This document shows positions 1 through 9,101 of a stretch of DNA of 64,000 bases, piece after piece. A program made the position numbers and the translations under genes. The DNA is from Streptomyces sp. NRRL S-244. Lineage in GTDB: Bacteria > Actinomycetota > Actinomycetes > Streptomycetales > Streptomycetaceae. Positions within the stretch are counted from its first letter, which is position 1; each line of letters begins with the position of its first letter. The DNA is taken from contig NZ_JOCX01000020.1 of the NCBI RefSeq assembly GCF_000717915.1, positions 40,412 through 104,411 of the forward strand. The letters run 5' to 3'. A model generated the notes under the pieces. The model searched no databases and was not told where the DNA came from. It saw only the letters and a list, made by a program, of their open reading frames with translations.

Positions 1-628
1 GACTTTGCATCACAGCATGTCTGCGTCGGCGATTTCCGCGACCCGGCGTCGGTTCGAGTCAGATTCGGGTGACCTCCAGGGCATCGTCCAACTTCGGATG
101 CTCGGCCAAGGCTACGACTTCCCGCCGATCACCGTGGTCGTGCCGGTGCGGCCTTACGGCAGCTTCGGTGAGTTCTACCAGTTCGTGGGGCGTGGTGTAC
201 GCGTCCTGCGACATGCGAGCGTCCCCACCGACGAGCAGTACATGGACGTGGTCTGCCACGCAGAATTGGGCCTAGAGGAACATCTGGAGGCCATGTGCGT
301 GGACAACGACCTGGATCCCGCGGTGCTGCTCGACGCCCCGCTCATCGATGCCGCATCACTGTCGGATGGAACCGAAGGCAGCGATGGCGAAAGGGGTGAT
401 GAGTCTGCAGACACCGGACCGGCCGGGGTGGATGCGTTCGTGCTGTACGAACGGGGCCGCGTCGAGCAGCGTGTGGTGCACGACCTGGAACGGGTGGAGG
501 CGAGACGAGCCGAGCGGGGGATGCAGCTGATGGCGCAGCGTTACGCCGTCTATGCGCAGAGTTCCACGACCCCCATGCCGTTCGAGCAGTTCGTCGAGTA
601 CGTGAGGAGGCTGACCGGTGGCCAGTGA
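1..628 (+). CDS. SF2 (DEAD/DEAH-type) helicase, C-terminal part, truncated by the window edge
   Basis: The frame is open at the left edge, so only the last ~208 residues are present. Near the start, LGQGYDFP fits helicase motif V and QFVGRGVRV fits motif VI (QxxGRxxR, arginine finger), so this is the second RecA-like lobe of a superfamily 2 helicase. An acidic Ser/Asp/Gly-rich linker follows around residues 115-145 of the visible part, then a charged helical tail (DLERVEARRAERG). The helicase motor and its Walker motifs must lie upstream. The stop overlaps the next gene by 11 bp, so the two are probably translated together. Third positions are less GC-biased than in genes after 7.6 kb. A TTG at position 5 can be read as a start but would leave no ATPase lobe, so I treat the gene as partial. 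Helicase family is well supported; the specific role is inferred. Confidence 0.75.
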   Translation, partial: TLHHSMSASAISATRRRFESDSGDLQGIVQLRMLGQGYDFPPITVVVPVRPYGSFGEFYQFVGRGVRVLRHASVPTDEQYMDVVCHAELGLEEHLEAMCVDNDLDPAVLLDAPLIDAASLSDGTEGSDGERGDESADTGPAGVDAFVLYERGRVEQRVVHDLERVEARRAERGMQLMAQRYAVYAQSSTTPMPFEQFVEYVRRLTGGQ

Positions 629-3335
629 TCAACTGCGATGGTGGCAAGAGGCCATCGTCGTGAGCCCAGCCGAGGCCCTCGCTCTGGAGACTGCCGCGGG
701 CCAGGACCAGCGGTTCGCCGAACTCGACGGGATGGCCGCGAGACTCCTGGAAGCCGCACTCAACGGGCAGCCGATCGTCAGAGTCACCCAGGCTAAGGGG
801 CCTCAGACCTCCGACACCGTCGCCTTGGTGGGTCTCTCGCCGCACGAGGGCCTGATCTGCACGGACGTGTTTGGTGTCCAGGAGCAGCAGCGTCGGGGGG
901 CCTGGTACCTACCGCAGAAGTTGTCTCTGAAGGCTGGTGTGGTGAACCTGCCGCATCTGATGCGACGGCGCGCGGCTCATGCGATGACGGTTACAGCGGA
1001 CGACACTGCCAGGATCAGCGCCGTGGACAGCGCCGATCTGGTGTTGTTGTGGGCATTGTTGAACCCGTTGTTCGAAACGCTGATGGAGCCGGTCCGGATC
1101 CGGGCGGCAGGGCCGATCGGATCGGTTGAGGAACAGCGGCAGCTGTGGGGTGGGATCGAAAGCCGCTTCGCTCGCCTGGGTCTGGCTCCCGATGTCCTGG
1201 AGTGCTTCCGCTTCGGGGCCGGCTGGCACCGCCTGGACCGAGCTGGGCAACATCGCGCACGCCTTGATCTCTTGGACTCACTCGCCGCCAGCGACCTGTC
1301 GCAACTCGTCGCCCGTCATCGCATGACGCAGGTGCAGTCCCTCATGGAGGGCTTCGCCAAGAAGGCCAAGTCCGCCAAGGTCGGGACGGCCCTGGCGCGT
1401 CGCGTGCTGACGCGGGCCCTGCAGCCCGTCGTCTCCGGCTATTTCTCCGGCGACTGGCTCGCTGTGCTGGATTACCTGCAAGCGCCCCCTCATCCGGACG
1501 AGGAAGTCATTACCACGCTCCCCGAGCCTCGCCTGTACGTAGGCATGTCCTCCCAGGCGGCGGCCATGGCGACCGAGTCCGGGGTGGCCGAAGAAGAGAT
1601 CCACGCAGTACTCGCCGCCTTCCTCGGGGGATCGTCTTCACTCTCCCCGATTGAAGAACGCAGTGACGCGCTGCGTGAGTGGTGGACGGCCTTCGACCAG
1701 GCTCACGCCATGCAAGCTCCGGGTATGCGCTCACTGTGGGGATTGGTCGACGAGGACCTCATGGCACTCTCTGGGAACGACCGTGGCCACACTGTCCAGT
1801 TGTACCGAGACATCCTGCCCACCGCTGTGAACGAGCGCGTAGGCCAGTTGTGGGACACGATGACGCTTCAGCGCCATTCCCGCAGCATCGTGAGCAATCC
1901 ACGGCCACACCAGCTGATGGCCGACGCCTTCGGCCCTGCAGTGGACTTCTGGCACGGGGTTGCCCTCACTGCCTGGTTCGTCTGTGAGGGCCCCTACTCG
2001 CGCACCTCTTTGTCCGGCGTCGGTGACTACTACAGACGTTCCCTCACCGAACTCCAGAGGGTCGGCTGTCCAGTCGACCCCTCCCTGTTCGAAGAGCTGC
2101 GTACCGCAGAACAGCACCTGGGGCCGGAGGAGAGGATCACGAGGGACAGGGGGTTCTCGGACGGCACGCCCTTCGGTGACATCACCGTGTCCTCGGGCAT
2201 CGGCTACTCCACTCGTCGTGAGGGCTTCGAGGGCGTGCGCGACATCGTGACACGGCACCGCCGAGCATGGGCTGAGAAACACCTCGACGACTACCTCCGG
2301 CAGCGCTGGCGCACCGAGCTGGAAGATGTGGCCGGTGCCCATCACAGGTTCGTCGCCGCCAAGGGCCGTCCGCCCACCCTGATCCAGTTCGCCCAGTTCG
2401 CCACCACTGCGGCGAATCGCTGGACCGGCGGTGACCTGGGTTCCGTGTACACGGCCATCGGGGAGCCGGCCGCAGCCGAGCAGCACCGGCCCACCCGTCT
2501 GTTGACCTGCGACGGTTATGACTTCGCCCGCAGGGTCTACGACGCGTTGGGCGGCAAGTCTCTCGACCACGACACCTGGATGAACGACCCGGATGAGTCG
2601 CGTCGGCAGTGGCAACTGAGCCGATTGGCCACGGAGAGCCTGCGCTATGTCCAGCTCCATGAGGCACTCGGTGAACCGCCCACCGCGAAGCAGTTCGGCG
2701 CACAGCGCATGACCTGGCCCTGGCCAGGAGAAGAATCCGAAGGCTGGCCGGTTCTCCAGAGCGCGATCAGTACACTCACAACCTCAACCCCTCCGGTGGT
2801 CGCAGATCAGACTGCGGGCAATCTCCGTGCAGGTCCAGTGCAACAACTGGCCAAGGGAGGCAACGCCCCACTGCAGACAGCTCCCGTCACCGTGCGCATC
2901 ATCGCCACCGGAGCGCCCGTCGACGTATCTGCAGTGCTGCTCGCCGCCAACGGCAAAGTGCGCAACGACAACGATCTGGTCTTCTACAACCATCCTCAGC
3001 AGGACGGCGTCCGAGCCGACGGCGACACGGTCACGGCCGTCCTGGGCAGTGTCCCCGATGCCGTCAGGAGCATCGCCGTCGTCGTCAATATCGACCTCGA
3101 GGCCCAACCCACCGCCGTCTTCGACCAGCACACCACCTGGCGGGCCGAGGCTACCCAACTGTCAGGGAACCTCCTGTCGTTCGAGCCGGAGCCCTTCGCA
3201 TCGGGCGAAACGGTCACCGTCGCGATGGAGCTCTACCGGCACTCCGACGGATGGAAGGCCCGCGCCGTCGGGCAGGGCTACGACACCGGACTGGCTGGCC
3301 TGGCCACCGACTACGGCATCGACGTCGAGTCCTGA
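618..3335 (+). CDS. Large protein of unknown function with a C-terminal TerD-like domain
   Basis: 905 residues from a GTG at 618, with AGGAGG at 605-610 (7-nt spacing), overlapping the helicase gene by 11 bp. Residues ~755-905 look like a TerD domain: a VDVSAVLLAANGKV strand, the NDNDLVFYNHP element, a GD loop, then LYRHSDGWKARAVGQGY and LAGLATDYGI, matching the usual FYN(N/H)P and YRH..W..RAVGQGY features of tellurite-resistance/stress proteins. The first ~720 residues match no family I know. They are mostly soluble and helical, contain no Walker motif I can see, and include a conserved-looking patch (GRPPTLIQFAQFATTAANR). TerD domains are calcium-binding modules reported in genomic association with DNA-processing enzymes, which fits the adjacent helicase. 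Function is unknown; a defence role with the helicase is inference. Confidence 0.75.
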   Translation: MASDQLRWWQEAIVVSPAEALALETAAGQDQRFAELDGMAARLLEAALNGQPIVRVTQAKGPQTSDTVALVGLSPHEGLICTDVFGVQEQQRRGAWYLPQKLSLKAGVVNLPHLMRRRAAHAMTVTADDTARISAVDSADLVLLWALLNPLFETLMEPVRIRAAGPIGSVEEQRQLWGGIESRFARLGLAPDVLECFRFGAGWHRLDRAGQHRARLDLLDSLAASDLSQLVARHRMTQVQSLMEGFAKKAKSAKVGTALARRVLTRALQPVVSGYFSGDWLAVLDYLQAPPHPDEEVITTLPEPRLYVGMSSQAAAMATESGVAEEEIHAVLAAFLGGSSSLSPIEERSDALREWWTAFDQAHAMQAPGMRSLWGLVDEDLMALSGNDRGHTVQLYRDILPTAVNERVGQLWDTMTLQRHSRSIVSNPRPHQLMADAFGPAVDFWHGVALTAWFVCEGPYSRTSLSGVGDYYRRSLTELQRVGCPVDPSLFEELRTAEQHLGPEERITRDRGFSDGTPFGDITVSSGIGYSTRREGFEGVRDIVTRHRRAWAEKHLDDYLRQRWRTELEDVAGAHHRFVAAKGRPPTLIQFAQFATTAANRWTGGDLGSVYTAIGEPAAAEQHRPTRLLTCDGYDFARRVYDALGGKSLDHDTWMNDPDESRRQWQLSRLATESLRYVQLHEALGEPPTAKQFGAQRMTWPWPGEESEGWPVLQSAISTLTTSTPPVVADQTAGNLRAGPVQQLAKGGNAPLQTAPVTVRIIATGAPVDVSAVLLAANGKVRNDNDLVFYNHPQQDGVRADGDTVTAVLGSVPDAVRSIAVVVNIDLEAQPTAVFDQHTTWRAEATQLSGNLLSFEPEPFASGETVTVAMELYRHSDGWKARAVGQGYDTGLAGLATDYGIDVES

Positions 3336-4066
3336 GCTGCCCGCCGGCGCCACGTTCAGCGGCCGCCGCCGACGGGCTCCGGCCAGCCGAAGAGTCCGGT
3401 GGCGCCGCACACGCCAATCTCAGGCATGGGCGCTCCCTGCGCCCGGCGGGCTCCAGGTCCGGGGGGACCGGGTCACGCAGCGGCGGACTTGGGCGGGTAG
3501 TTGGGGGTGCGCCAGAACCGGTCGGCCATCCAGGCTTGTCGGTGTCGAGAATGAGCACCACAAACAAGCACGCGCTGTCCGCTCAATCGGTTCAGGCAGC
3601 GTGCGGCGGATCCGACGATGGCACACCGGGCCGTCGACGACTTTCGGCGTGCACTGCTCGCCAAGGACGAGAAGCTACTGGCAGCGGTGGGACGGCAGGA
3701 CTTCAGGCTGGTGCACGGGCCCCGTTACCCGGCCTGCGGACGTTTCTCGATCGGATCTGGTCGGCGAGATCGCAGAACATCTCTCGCCATCTTCAGAAGA
3801 CTCCAGCCGTGTGCAGATATGCGTGATCACAGGCCTATCGGAACTGGGTAAATCGATCCCGTCCGTCGCCAGCCTATTCGGACGGACCTCAAGTAGACGT
3901 CCGGGGCCGACGATTCAGCCACCATCCGGTGCCCGGAGCGGATGCCCTGAGGTCTCGGCGATGGCGTCCTGCGGGGGCACTGTGGCCCGAAGGCCGTGCC
4001 AAGTAGGATGAGCGCACACTGAGTGGTGCGCAGCGAGCAAGACAAACAGGTGCTGCTGTCTGCGGA
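3336..4066. other. 731-bp stretch with no convincing gene
   Basis: Several short open frames cross this interval, but none has a good ribosome binding site, a recognisable domain or consistent codon bias. The longest plausible one (3618-3851, plus strand) begins with a helical-looking stretch that is not followed by conserved sequence. The stretch may be eroded coding DNA from an older gene in the island. A candidate promoter for the downstream NLR-like gene lies at its right end. Confidence 0.5.
3980..4009 (+). promoter_or_regulatory. Candidate promoter for the NLR-like gene
   Basis: TAGGAT at 4004-4009 resembles a streptomycete -10 box. CTGTGG at 3980-3985 lies 18 nt upstream as a weak -35. 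Transcription would begin about 50 nt before the ATG at 4067. The -35 match is poor. Confidence 0.25.
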
Positions 4067-6679
4067 ATGAGGAGGGGCGGGGACAAGTTGATTTCCTCCA
4101 TGCCTGCGGCAGTCGGCGTGCCTCTCATCAACTTCCGGGCGCACGAGCTCCGTACCGGCAGCGTGGACGGAGCCCGCGCCGAGTTCGAGAAGATGATCGC
4201 GGAGCTGGCCGGGGCCACGACTCCGAACGTCCGCAGAATCGAGGCCAATCCCGGGGACTGGGGCGTGGACGCGTTCGCCGGAGACCTCGGCGGTGCGATC
4301 GCCGTGTGGCAGTGCAAATACTTCATGCCTGTGACTACCACAAGCCACTCACAGCAGATCCGAGAGTCCTTCGCCCAGGCGCTGAAGGCGGCGCAAGCCA
4401 ACGGTCACACGATTACGGAGTGGGTGCTGTGCATCCCTTCCTGCATGGACGGTCCCGCGGCGAAATGGTGGGACGGGTGGAAGAAGCGAACTGAGCAGGG
4501 CCACGGTGTCGTGCTTCGGTTGTGGGACGAAACGGAGCTGATGCGCAGGCTTCACAGTCCCGAGGGCGACCCGGTGCGTCGGGCTTACTTCGAGCCCAGG
4601 GGCACTTCCGTGGAGTTGGTGGACAAGGTGTCGAACGTGCGATCCGGGCTGTTCATAGGCCGGGCGGGTGAACTCCGCGCGCTGGACGCGGCGTTCTCCG
4701 AGGCGGGTCACGCCGTGGTCCACACGGTGCACGGTCTGGGCGGGGTCGGGAAATCGGCGCTTGCAGCGCACTGGGCAGCGGGCCGGCCCGAGGCAGTGCG
4801 GTGGTGGATCACCGCCGACAGTACGTCCGCTGTGGATGCCGGGTTGGCCGCGCTTGCACGGGCCCTTCACCCTAGGCTGACCAGCCAACCCGCCGAGGAA
4901 CAGACCGAGACCGTAATGCGGTGGCTTGCCACGCACGACCAGTGGCTGCTGGTGCTCGACAATGTCGAGGACCCGGCCCATATCCGTCCACTGCTGGACC
5001 GGATCCCGGGTGGCCTGGTCCTGATCACCAGCCGTCGGGCGACCGGTTGGCACCACGATGCCACAAGCAGCCGACTCGGCACCCTCTCTCCGACCGACGC
5101 CGTAGAACTGTTCGCCCGGGTCCTCACCCACCACGGGCCACGGGAGACTGGCGGAGCGAACGCTCTGTGCGAGGAACTCGGATATCTAGCACTGGCCGTG
5201 GAGCAGGCCGCCGCGTACTGCGCCGAGACAGGCATCACCCCGCGCGACTACCTGGGCATGTTGGCTGAGCATCCTGCGACGGTGTTCGCCGCCGGCCCCG
5301 AGGGCAGCGAGTCCGACCGCACCGTAGCCCTAATCTGGCGCCTAACCCTCGACCGTCTGACCGACACCCCACTGGCTGGGGACATCCAACGCATCCTGGC
5401 CTGGTACTCCCCCGACCGCATTCCCCGCGACCTCCTCGACGCTCTCGCAGAGCCGCCGGAACGCGCGACCGCGATCGGCCGGCTCATCGCCTACAGCATG
5501 GTCGTCGACAACCACGACGGCACCCTGTCCGTCCACCGCCTCGTCCAGGCCCTTGCACGCACCGCAGACCCTCGCGACCCCCACCGCCGCACCGCCGCCA
5601 TCAACCAAGCCCGCGGGCAAGCCACAACCCTCCTGGCAAATGCCTTCCCCACCGAACTCGACCAGCCCCGAAATTGGCCGCGCTTCCGAGCGCTCCTGCC
5701 TCACAGCGACACCCTCACCAGCCTGCACACCCCCGACCACGACACCGTTCACACCGCCCGTATCCTCAACTGCGCCGCAGTGTTCCGGCAGGCGCAGGGC
5801 TTACCGGCCGCAATCGTTCCCACCTTCGAGCGCGTGCTCGACATCCGCGAGCGGGTTCTCGGTAGTGACCATCCCCACACTCTGATCTCTCGCAACAATT
5901 TGGCATACGCATATCAAGAGGCAGGCCAGCCGGGCCGCGCGATTCCGTTGTACGAACGGACCTTGAGAGAGTTCGAGCGTGTGTTGGGCGACGAACACCC
6001 CGACACGATGATGACCAGCAACAACCTTGCGGGCGCGCACCAGAAAGCGGGCGACATACGCCGCGCGATCCAGCTCTTCGAGCGCACTCTGCAAGACCGG
6101 GAGCGGGTGCTGGGTAAGCGCGCCCCCGACACTCTGGTCTCGCGCAACAACCTGGCGGCCGCATACCAAGAGGCGGGCGACGTGAACCGGGCCATCCCGG
6201 TATTGGAGCGCTCATTGGAAGAGTGTGAGCGGGTCCTGGGCGACGACCACCCGACCACGCTGACCTTCAGTAACAACCTGGCCGCCGCCTACCAGGAGGC
6301 GGGCGACGCGGACCACTCGATCCTGCTGTACGAACGCACCCTAGAAATCTGCGAGCGGGTGCTGGGCAAAGACCACCCCACCACCATCATTTCCCGCGAG
6401 GACCTCGCTGCCGCCTACCGGGCTGCAGGTGACCTGGACCGCGCGATCACACTGCACAAGCGCACCCTGCACGGCCAGGAGCAGGAACTGGGCCAAGACC
6501 ACCCCAACACCCTGGCCTCACGTAGCAACCTCGCGCTCCTATACGCGGCTGCGGGCGACCTGAATCGCGCGACCCGGCTGTACGAAGTCCTCCTGAAGGA
6601 CTGCGAGCGGGTACTGAGGTCGGGGGATCCGGTGACCGCTCAAGTGCGAGCGAACCTGGAACGCGTGCGGTCCATGTAG
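4067..6679 (+). CDS. NLR-like STAND NTPase: Mrr-type nuclease domain, NB-ARC ATPase, TPR array
   Basis: 870 residues. Residues ~20-180 look like a PD-(D/E)XK nuclease of the Mrr type: Asp68 in GDWGVDAF followed by Gln82-x-Lys84 in AVWQCKYF. NB-ARC follows: Walker A GLGGVGKS at 223-230, Walker B LLVLDNVED at 294-302, sensor-like LITSR at 319-323. From ~590 to the end there are about seven ~42-residue TPRs of the kinesin-light-chain type (ERVLGxDHPxTLxSxNNLAxAY). This order, effector-STAND ATPase-repeat sensor, is that of bacterial NLR-like antiphage proteins such as Avs. Start is uncertain: the ATG at 4067 has no Shine-Dalgarno, whereas AGGAGGGG at 4070-4077 fits a TTG at 4088. Residue numbers count from 4067. 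It appears to be a single-gene unit after a 731-bp gap. The domain reading is strong; the antiviral role is inferred from family knowledge. Confidence 0.85.
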   Translation: MRRGGDKLISSMPAAVGVPLINFRAHELRTGSVDGARAEFEKMIAELAGATTPNVRRIEANPGDWGVDAFAGDLGGAIAVWQCKYFMPVTTTSHSQQIRESFAQALKAAQANGHTITEWVLCIPSCMDGPAAKWWDGWKKRTEQGHGVVLRLWDETELMRRLHSPEGDPVRRAYFEPRGTSVELVDKVSNVRSGLFIGRAGELRALDAAFSEAGHAVVHTVHGLGGVGKSALAAHWAAGRPEAVRWWITADSTSAVDAGLAALARALHPRLTSQPAEEQTETVMRWLATHDQWLLVLDNVEDPAHIRPLLDRIPGGLVLITSRRATGWHHDATSSRLGTLSPTDAVELFARVLTHHGPRETGGANALCEELGYLALAVEQAAAYCAETGITPRDYLGMLAEHPATVFAAGPEGSESDRTVALIWRLTLDRLTDTPLAGDIQRILAWYSPDRIPRDLLDALAEPPERATAIGRLIAYSMVVDNHDGTLSVHRLVQALARTADPRDPHRRTAAINQARGQATTLLANAFPTELDQPRNWPRFRALLPHSDTLTSLHTPDHDTVHTARILNCAAVFRQAQGLPAAIVPTFERVLDIRERVLGSDHPHTLISRNNLAYAYQEAGQPGRAIPLYERTLREFERVLGDEHPDTMMTSNNLAGAHQKAGDIRRAIQLFERTLQDRERVLGKRAPDTLVSRNNLAAAYQEAGDVNRAIPVLERSLEECERVLGDDHPTTLTFSNNLAAAYQEAGDADHSILLYERTLEICERVLGKDHPTTIISREDLAAAYRAAGDLDRAITLHKRTLHGQEQELGQDHPNTLASRSNLALLYAAAGDLNRATRLYEVLLKDCERVLRSGDPVTAQVRANLERVRSM

Positions 6680-7592
6680 TCATCGCACATCCTTCGCCAA
6701 TCCACCTCGGGTGGTCCGACCGCCAGCAGCCATCAACCGGGACGGAGCGAGCCCACCCCCGCGAGGAGACGCGGGTCGCGATCCCTCGCCGCCACACCCC
6801 GCGCCAGCCGAACATCCGCGTATATGGACCATCCGCGACCGCATCGGCCGCCACTGGGTCGTCCACCCCTGGGCACTCGCGGACGACCGTCCGGGCGCTG
6901 GCAGGCAATCACCGGCGCTACAGACCCTCCCGCGGAACCGCACCCGGCGACGAAGAGACCCTTCGCCGAGGAGGACCTGGACGCCTCTGCCGCTACGGCG
7001 AGGGGGCTTCTTCACCAGCGACCCACGTCCGGGCGGGAGTCGACATCGGCTACCGGCCTTCGCACCTTCGATCACGTCGAAGGGAGCCTAACGACGGCCA
7101 GGGTGTGCGCCACCTCGATGCACCACTACGGCCCCCGCAGCCCAAAGTCTGCTCGACCTCCCGCAGCGGCTGACCGTCGACAACGCCCAAAACATTCGGA
7201 TCCGCCTCGGTCAGCACGCTACTCTGTCGTTGTCTCATCTCCACAAAAAGCGGCCGCCGCGGACCGACGGGTGCCTACCGAATCTGGATCGATGATCTCG
7301 TCGTCCCATATGGCACCGCGGCCTGGCTTGCTGCAGGACCCGAAGGTGTGCCACGAACTGCGGATCACACAGAGATTCAGACGTATCTGAGTCGGCCCAT
7401 CGACGTCACCCAGAGGTGAACCAGAGTCAGCATTCGTCCTGGCACACCCTGACGCGAACGGCCACACCTGAGAATCAGGCTGGAGGCGCCGACCGGCTTC
7501 TGGCTTCGTTGAAAGGTGTTGAGAACGCGCAGAGGTCCAGGCCTCGCCTCCTCTCGACGAGGCCCGGACTCGCATCCCGAATGCTCACATAG
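6680..7592. other. 913-bp stretch with no convincing gene, possibly decayed coding DNA
   Basis: No frame here has a ribosome binding site together with a recognisable domain. A plus-strand frame through about 7142-7290 reads QSLLDLPQRLTVDNAQNIRI, which looks protein-like but lacks a start and soon stops. Other short frames are proline/arginine-rich and look non-coding. Base composition remains like the island genes to the left. It ends at the 3' end of the pirin gene, where GC rises sharply, so the island boundary is probably in this interval. Confidence 0.45.
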
Positions 7593-8558
7593 TCAACGCA
7601 CACGACCCCGTGGTTTCAACTGAGTTGGGGGAATCTCGGGGGCCGGGATCGAGGGCCCGTCGTAGCCTTTGACCTCGCCGAATCGGGTTCCGTTCATCCA
7701 GTCCTCACGGGCCTGAACGACCTCTTCATGACTCCTGGCGACCCAGTTCCAGAACATCACGATCTCCTCCTCGAACGGTTCGCCGCCCAGGAGCATCAGG
7801 GCCGCGTCCGAGGTCGCGCGCAGGGGGAGTTCCGTGCGGCCGCAGCCGAGGTAGAGCATCGAGCCCGGGAGGACCGGGACGCCGTCCACGTGGGCCTCCC
7901 CCGCCATCGACAGCACCGCGTACTCGAAGTCCGGGTCGAGCGGGAGCCGGGTCTCCGTGCCCGCCGCGAGCGCCAGGTCAGCGCCGACGATCGGGCTGTA
8001 CGCCGTGCCCGGCGAGGTCGCCGTGTCCAGGGTGCCCAGGATGACCGTCGCCGTCAGGCCCGGGGCGGTCACCTGCGGGAGCTCCGCGTGGTGCTGGAAA
8101 TGGGGCTCCACATTGCGGTGCTCGTCCGGGAGGGCCACCCACAGCTGGGCCCCGTGCAGGATGCGGCCGTGCGAGCGCGGGCTCTCCTCCGAGTGGCTGA
8201 TCCCGCGGCCGGAGGTCATCAGGCCGAGCTCGCGCGGCCGGATCGTCTCGAGGCTGCCCACGCTGTCCCGGTGCAGCACCTCGCCGTCGTGCAGCCAGCT
8301 CACCGTCTGGAGCCCGGAGTGGGGGTGCGGGGCGACCTGCATGCCGGGCTCGCCCGCGATGTCGTCCGGGCCGTAGTGGTCGACGAAGCACCAGGCGCCC
8401 ACCATGCGGCGGCCCAGGTTCGGCAGGAGTCGGCGGACCTCGGTGGATTCCCCGAGCTTGACCGTGCGCGGGCTGAGGAGCTCGCGCACGGGTTCGGCCA
8501 CGACGAAGCCGCGGCCGCCGCAGGCGGAGAGAGCGGGCTGGCGATCGAGATTGCTCAT
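7593..8558 (-). CDS. Pirin family protein
   Basis: 321 residues from the ATG at 8558. It carries the pirin N-terminal signature: FVDHYGP followed by VAPHPHSGLQTVSWLHDGEVLHRDS, with the metal-binding histidines of the cupin fold, then GRGISHSEES and the C-terminal pirin domain ending around GGEPFEEEIVMFWNWV. Bacterial pirins are cytosolic iron-binding cupins; some have quercetinase activity, others are redox-linked regulators. Which applies here cannot be told from sequence. It is divergent from the small TPR gene with a 107-bp intergenic gap. Open reading continues upstream of the ATG in frame, but that part is antisense to other genes and is not coding. GC content is typical of the chromosome, unlike the left flank. 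Confidence 0.9.
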   Translation of the reverse strand: MSNLDRQPALSACGGRGFVVAEPVRELLSPRTVKLGESTEVRRLLPNLGRRMVGAWCFVDHYGPDDIAGEPGMQVAPHPHSGLQTVSWLHDGEVLHRDSVGSLETIRPRELGLMTSGRGISHSEESPRSHGRILHGAQLWVALPDEHRNVEPHFQHHAELPQVTAPGLTATVILGTLDTATSPGTAYSPIVGADLALAAGTETRLPLDPDFEYAVLSMAGEAHVDGVPVLPGSMLYLGCGRTELPLRATSDAALMLLGGEPFEEEIVMFWNWVARSHEEVVQAREDWMNGTRFGEVKGYDGPSIPAPEIPPTQLKPRGRVR

Positions 8559-8665
8559 ACCCCACAACTTAGTACCGACACCGGCGCCGCGTTCGGTGGA
8601 ATGTCCGGCCGCCCTCACGTGTTGGGGCAGGCGGACACACCACCTGAACGGCGGAAGGGATCTCG

Positions 8666-9016
8666 ATGAACGCGCCGACGACGTACTTCGAGCACGGCAC
8701 GGCGGCCGAGCGCTGGGAGCGCGCCCGGCTCTTCTTCGACGCGAAGGAGTACACGACGGCCGCGAACATCCTGGAGGCGCTGGCCGGCGAGGCCCCCGAG
8801 CAGCTCGCGCCCCGGCTGCTGCTGGCCCGCGCCTACTACCACTCCGCCCGGCTCTCCCGCGCCGAGCACGAGCTCCGCGCCATCCTCGAGCGCTGGCCGG
8901 TGGAGGATTACGCGCAGCTGATGCTCGGCCGGACGCTGGAGCGCCAGGGCCGGGCCGAAGAAGCCCGCCCCCACCTGCGGATGGCCGCCGCGATGGCGGG
9001 CGAGTTCCCCGAGTAG
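8666..9016 (+). CDS. Small tetratricopeptide repeat protein
   Basis: 116 residues, ATG at 8666 preceded by a GGAAGGGA ribosome binding site. It is almost entirely alpha-helical and contains about two and a half TPR units (RWERARLFFDAKEYTTAANI, LLLARAYYHSARLSRAEHEL, LGRTLERQGRAEEARPHLRM). It has no signal peptide or membrane segment. Small TPR proteins act as protein-protein adaptors; the partner is unknown. The last codons and stop (CCCCGAGTAGC) are duplicated 24 bp downstream in the same frame, followed by a strong hairpin terminator. Divergent from pirin. Confidence 0.85.
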   Translation: MNAPTTYFEHGTAAERWERARLFFDAKEYTTAANILEALAGEAPEQLAPRLLLARAYYHSARLSRAEHELRAILERWPVEDYAQLMLGRTLERQGRAEEARPHLRMAAAMAGEFPE

Positions 9017-9046
9017 CACCGCAGGTGGTGCCCCGAGTAGCCCACC

Positions 9047-9074
9047 GCCCGGCCCCGTGTGTGCGGGGCCGGGC
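9047..9074 (+). terminator. GC-rich hairpin terminator
   Basis: GCCCGGCCCCG at 9047-9057 pairs perfectly with CGGGGCCGGGC at 9064-9074 over a 6-nt TGTGTG loop. There is no U-run, as is common in streptomycetes. It ends the small TPR gene and lies just ahead of the methyltransferase gene. Confidence 0.7.
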
Positions 9075-9101
9075 CGCAGCCTCGGTTAGCCTGGGGTCAC
9101 G

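Noticed and set aside
3618..3851. Small plus-strand frame in the gap before the NLR-like gene
   Set aside because: No ribosome binding site and no conserved sequence after the first ~35 residues; kept only as possible relic.
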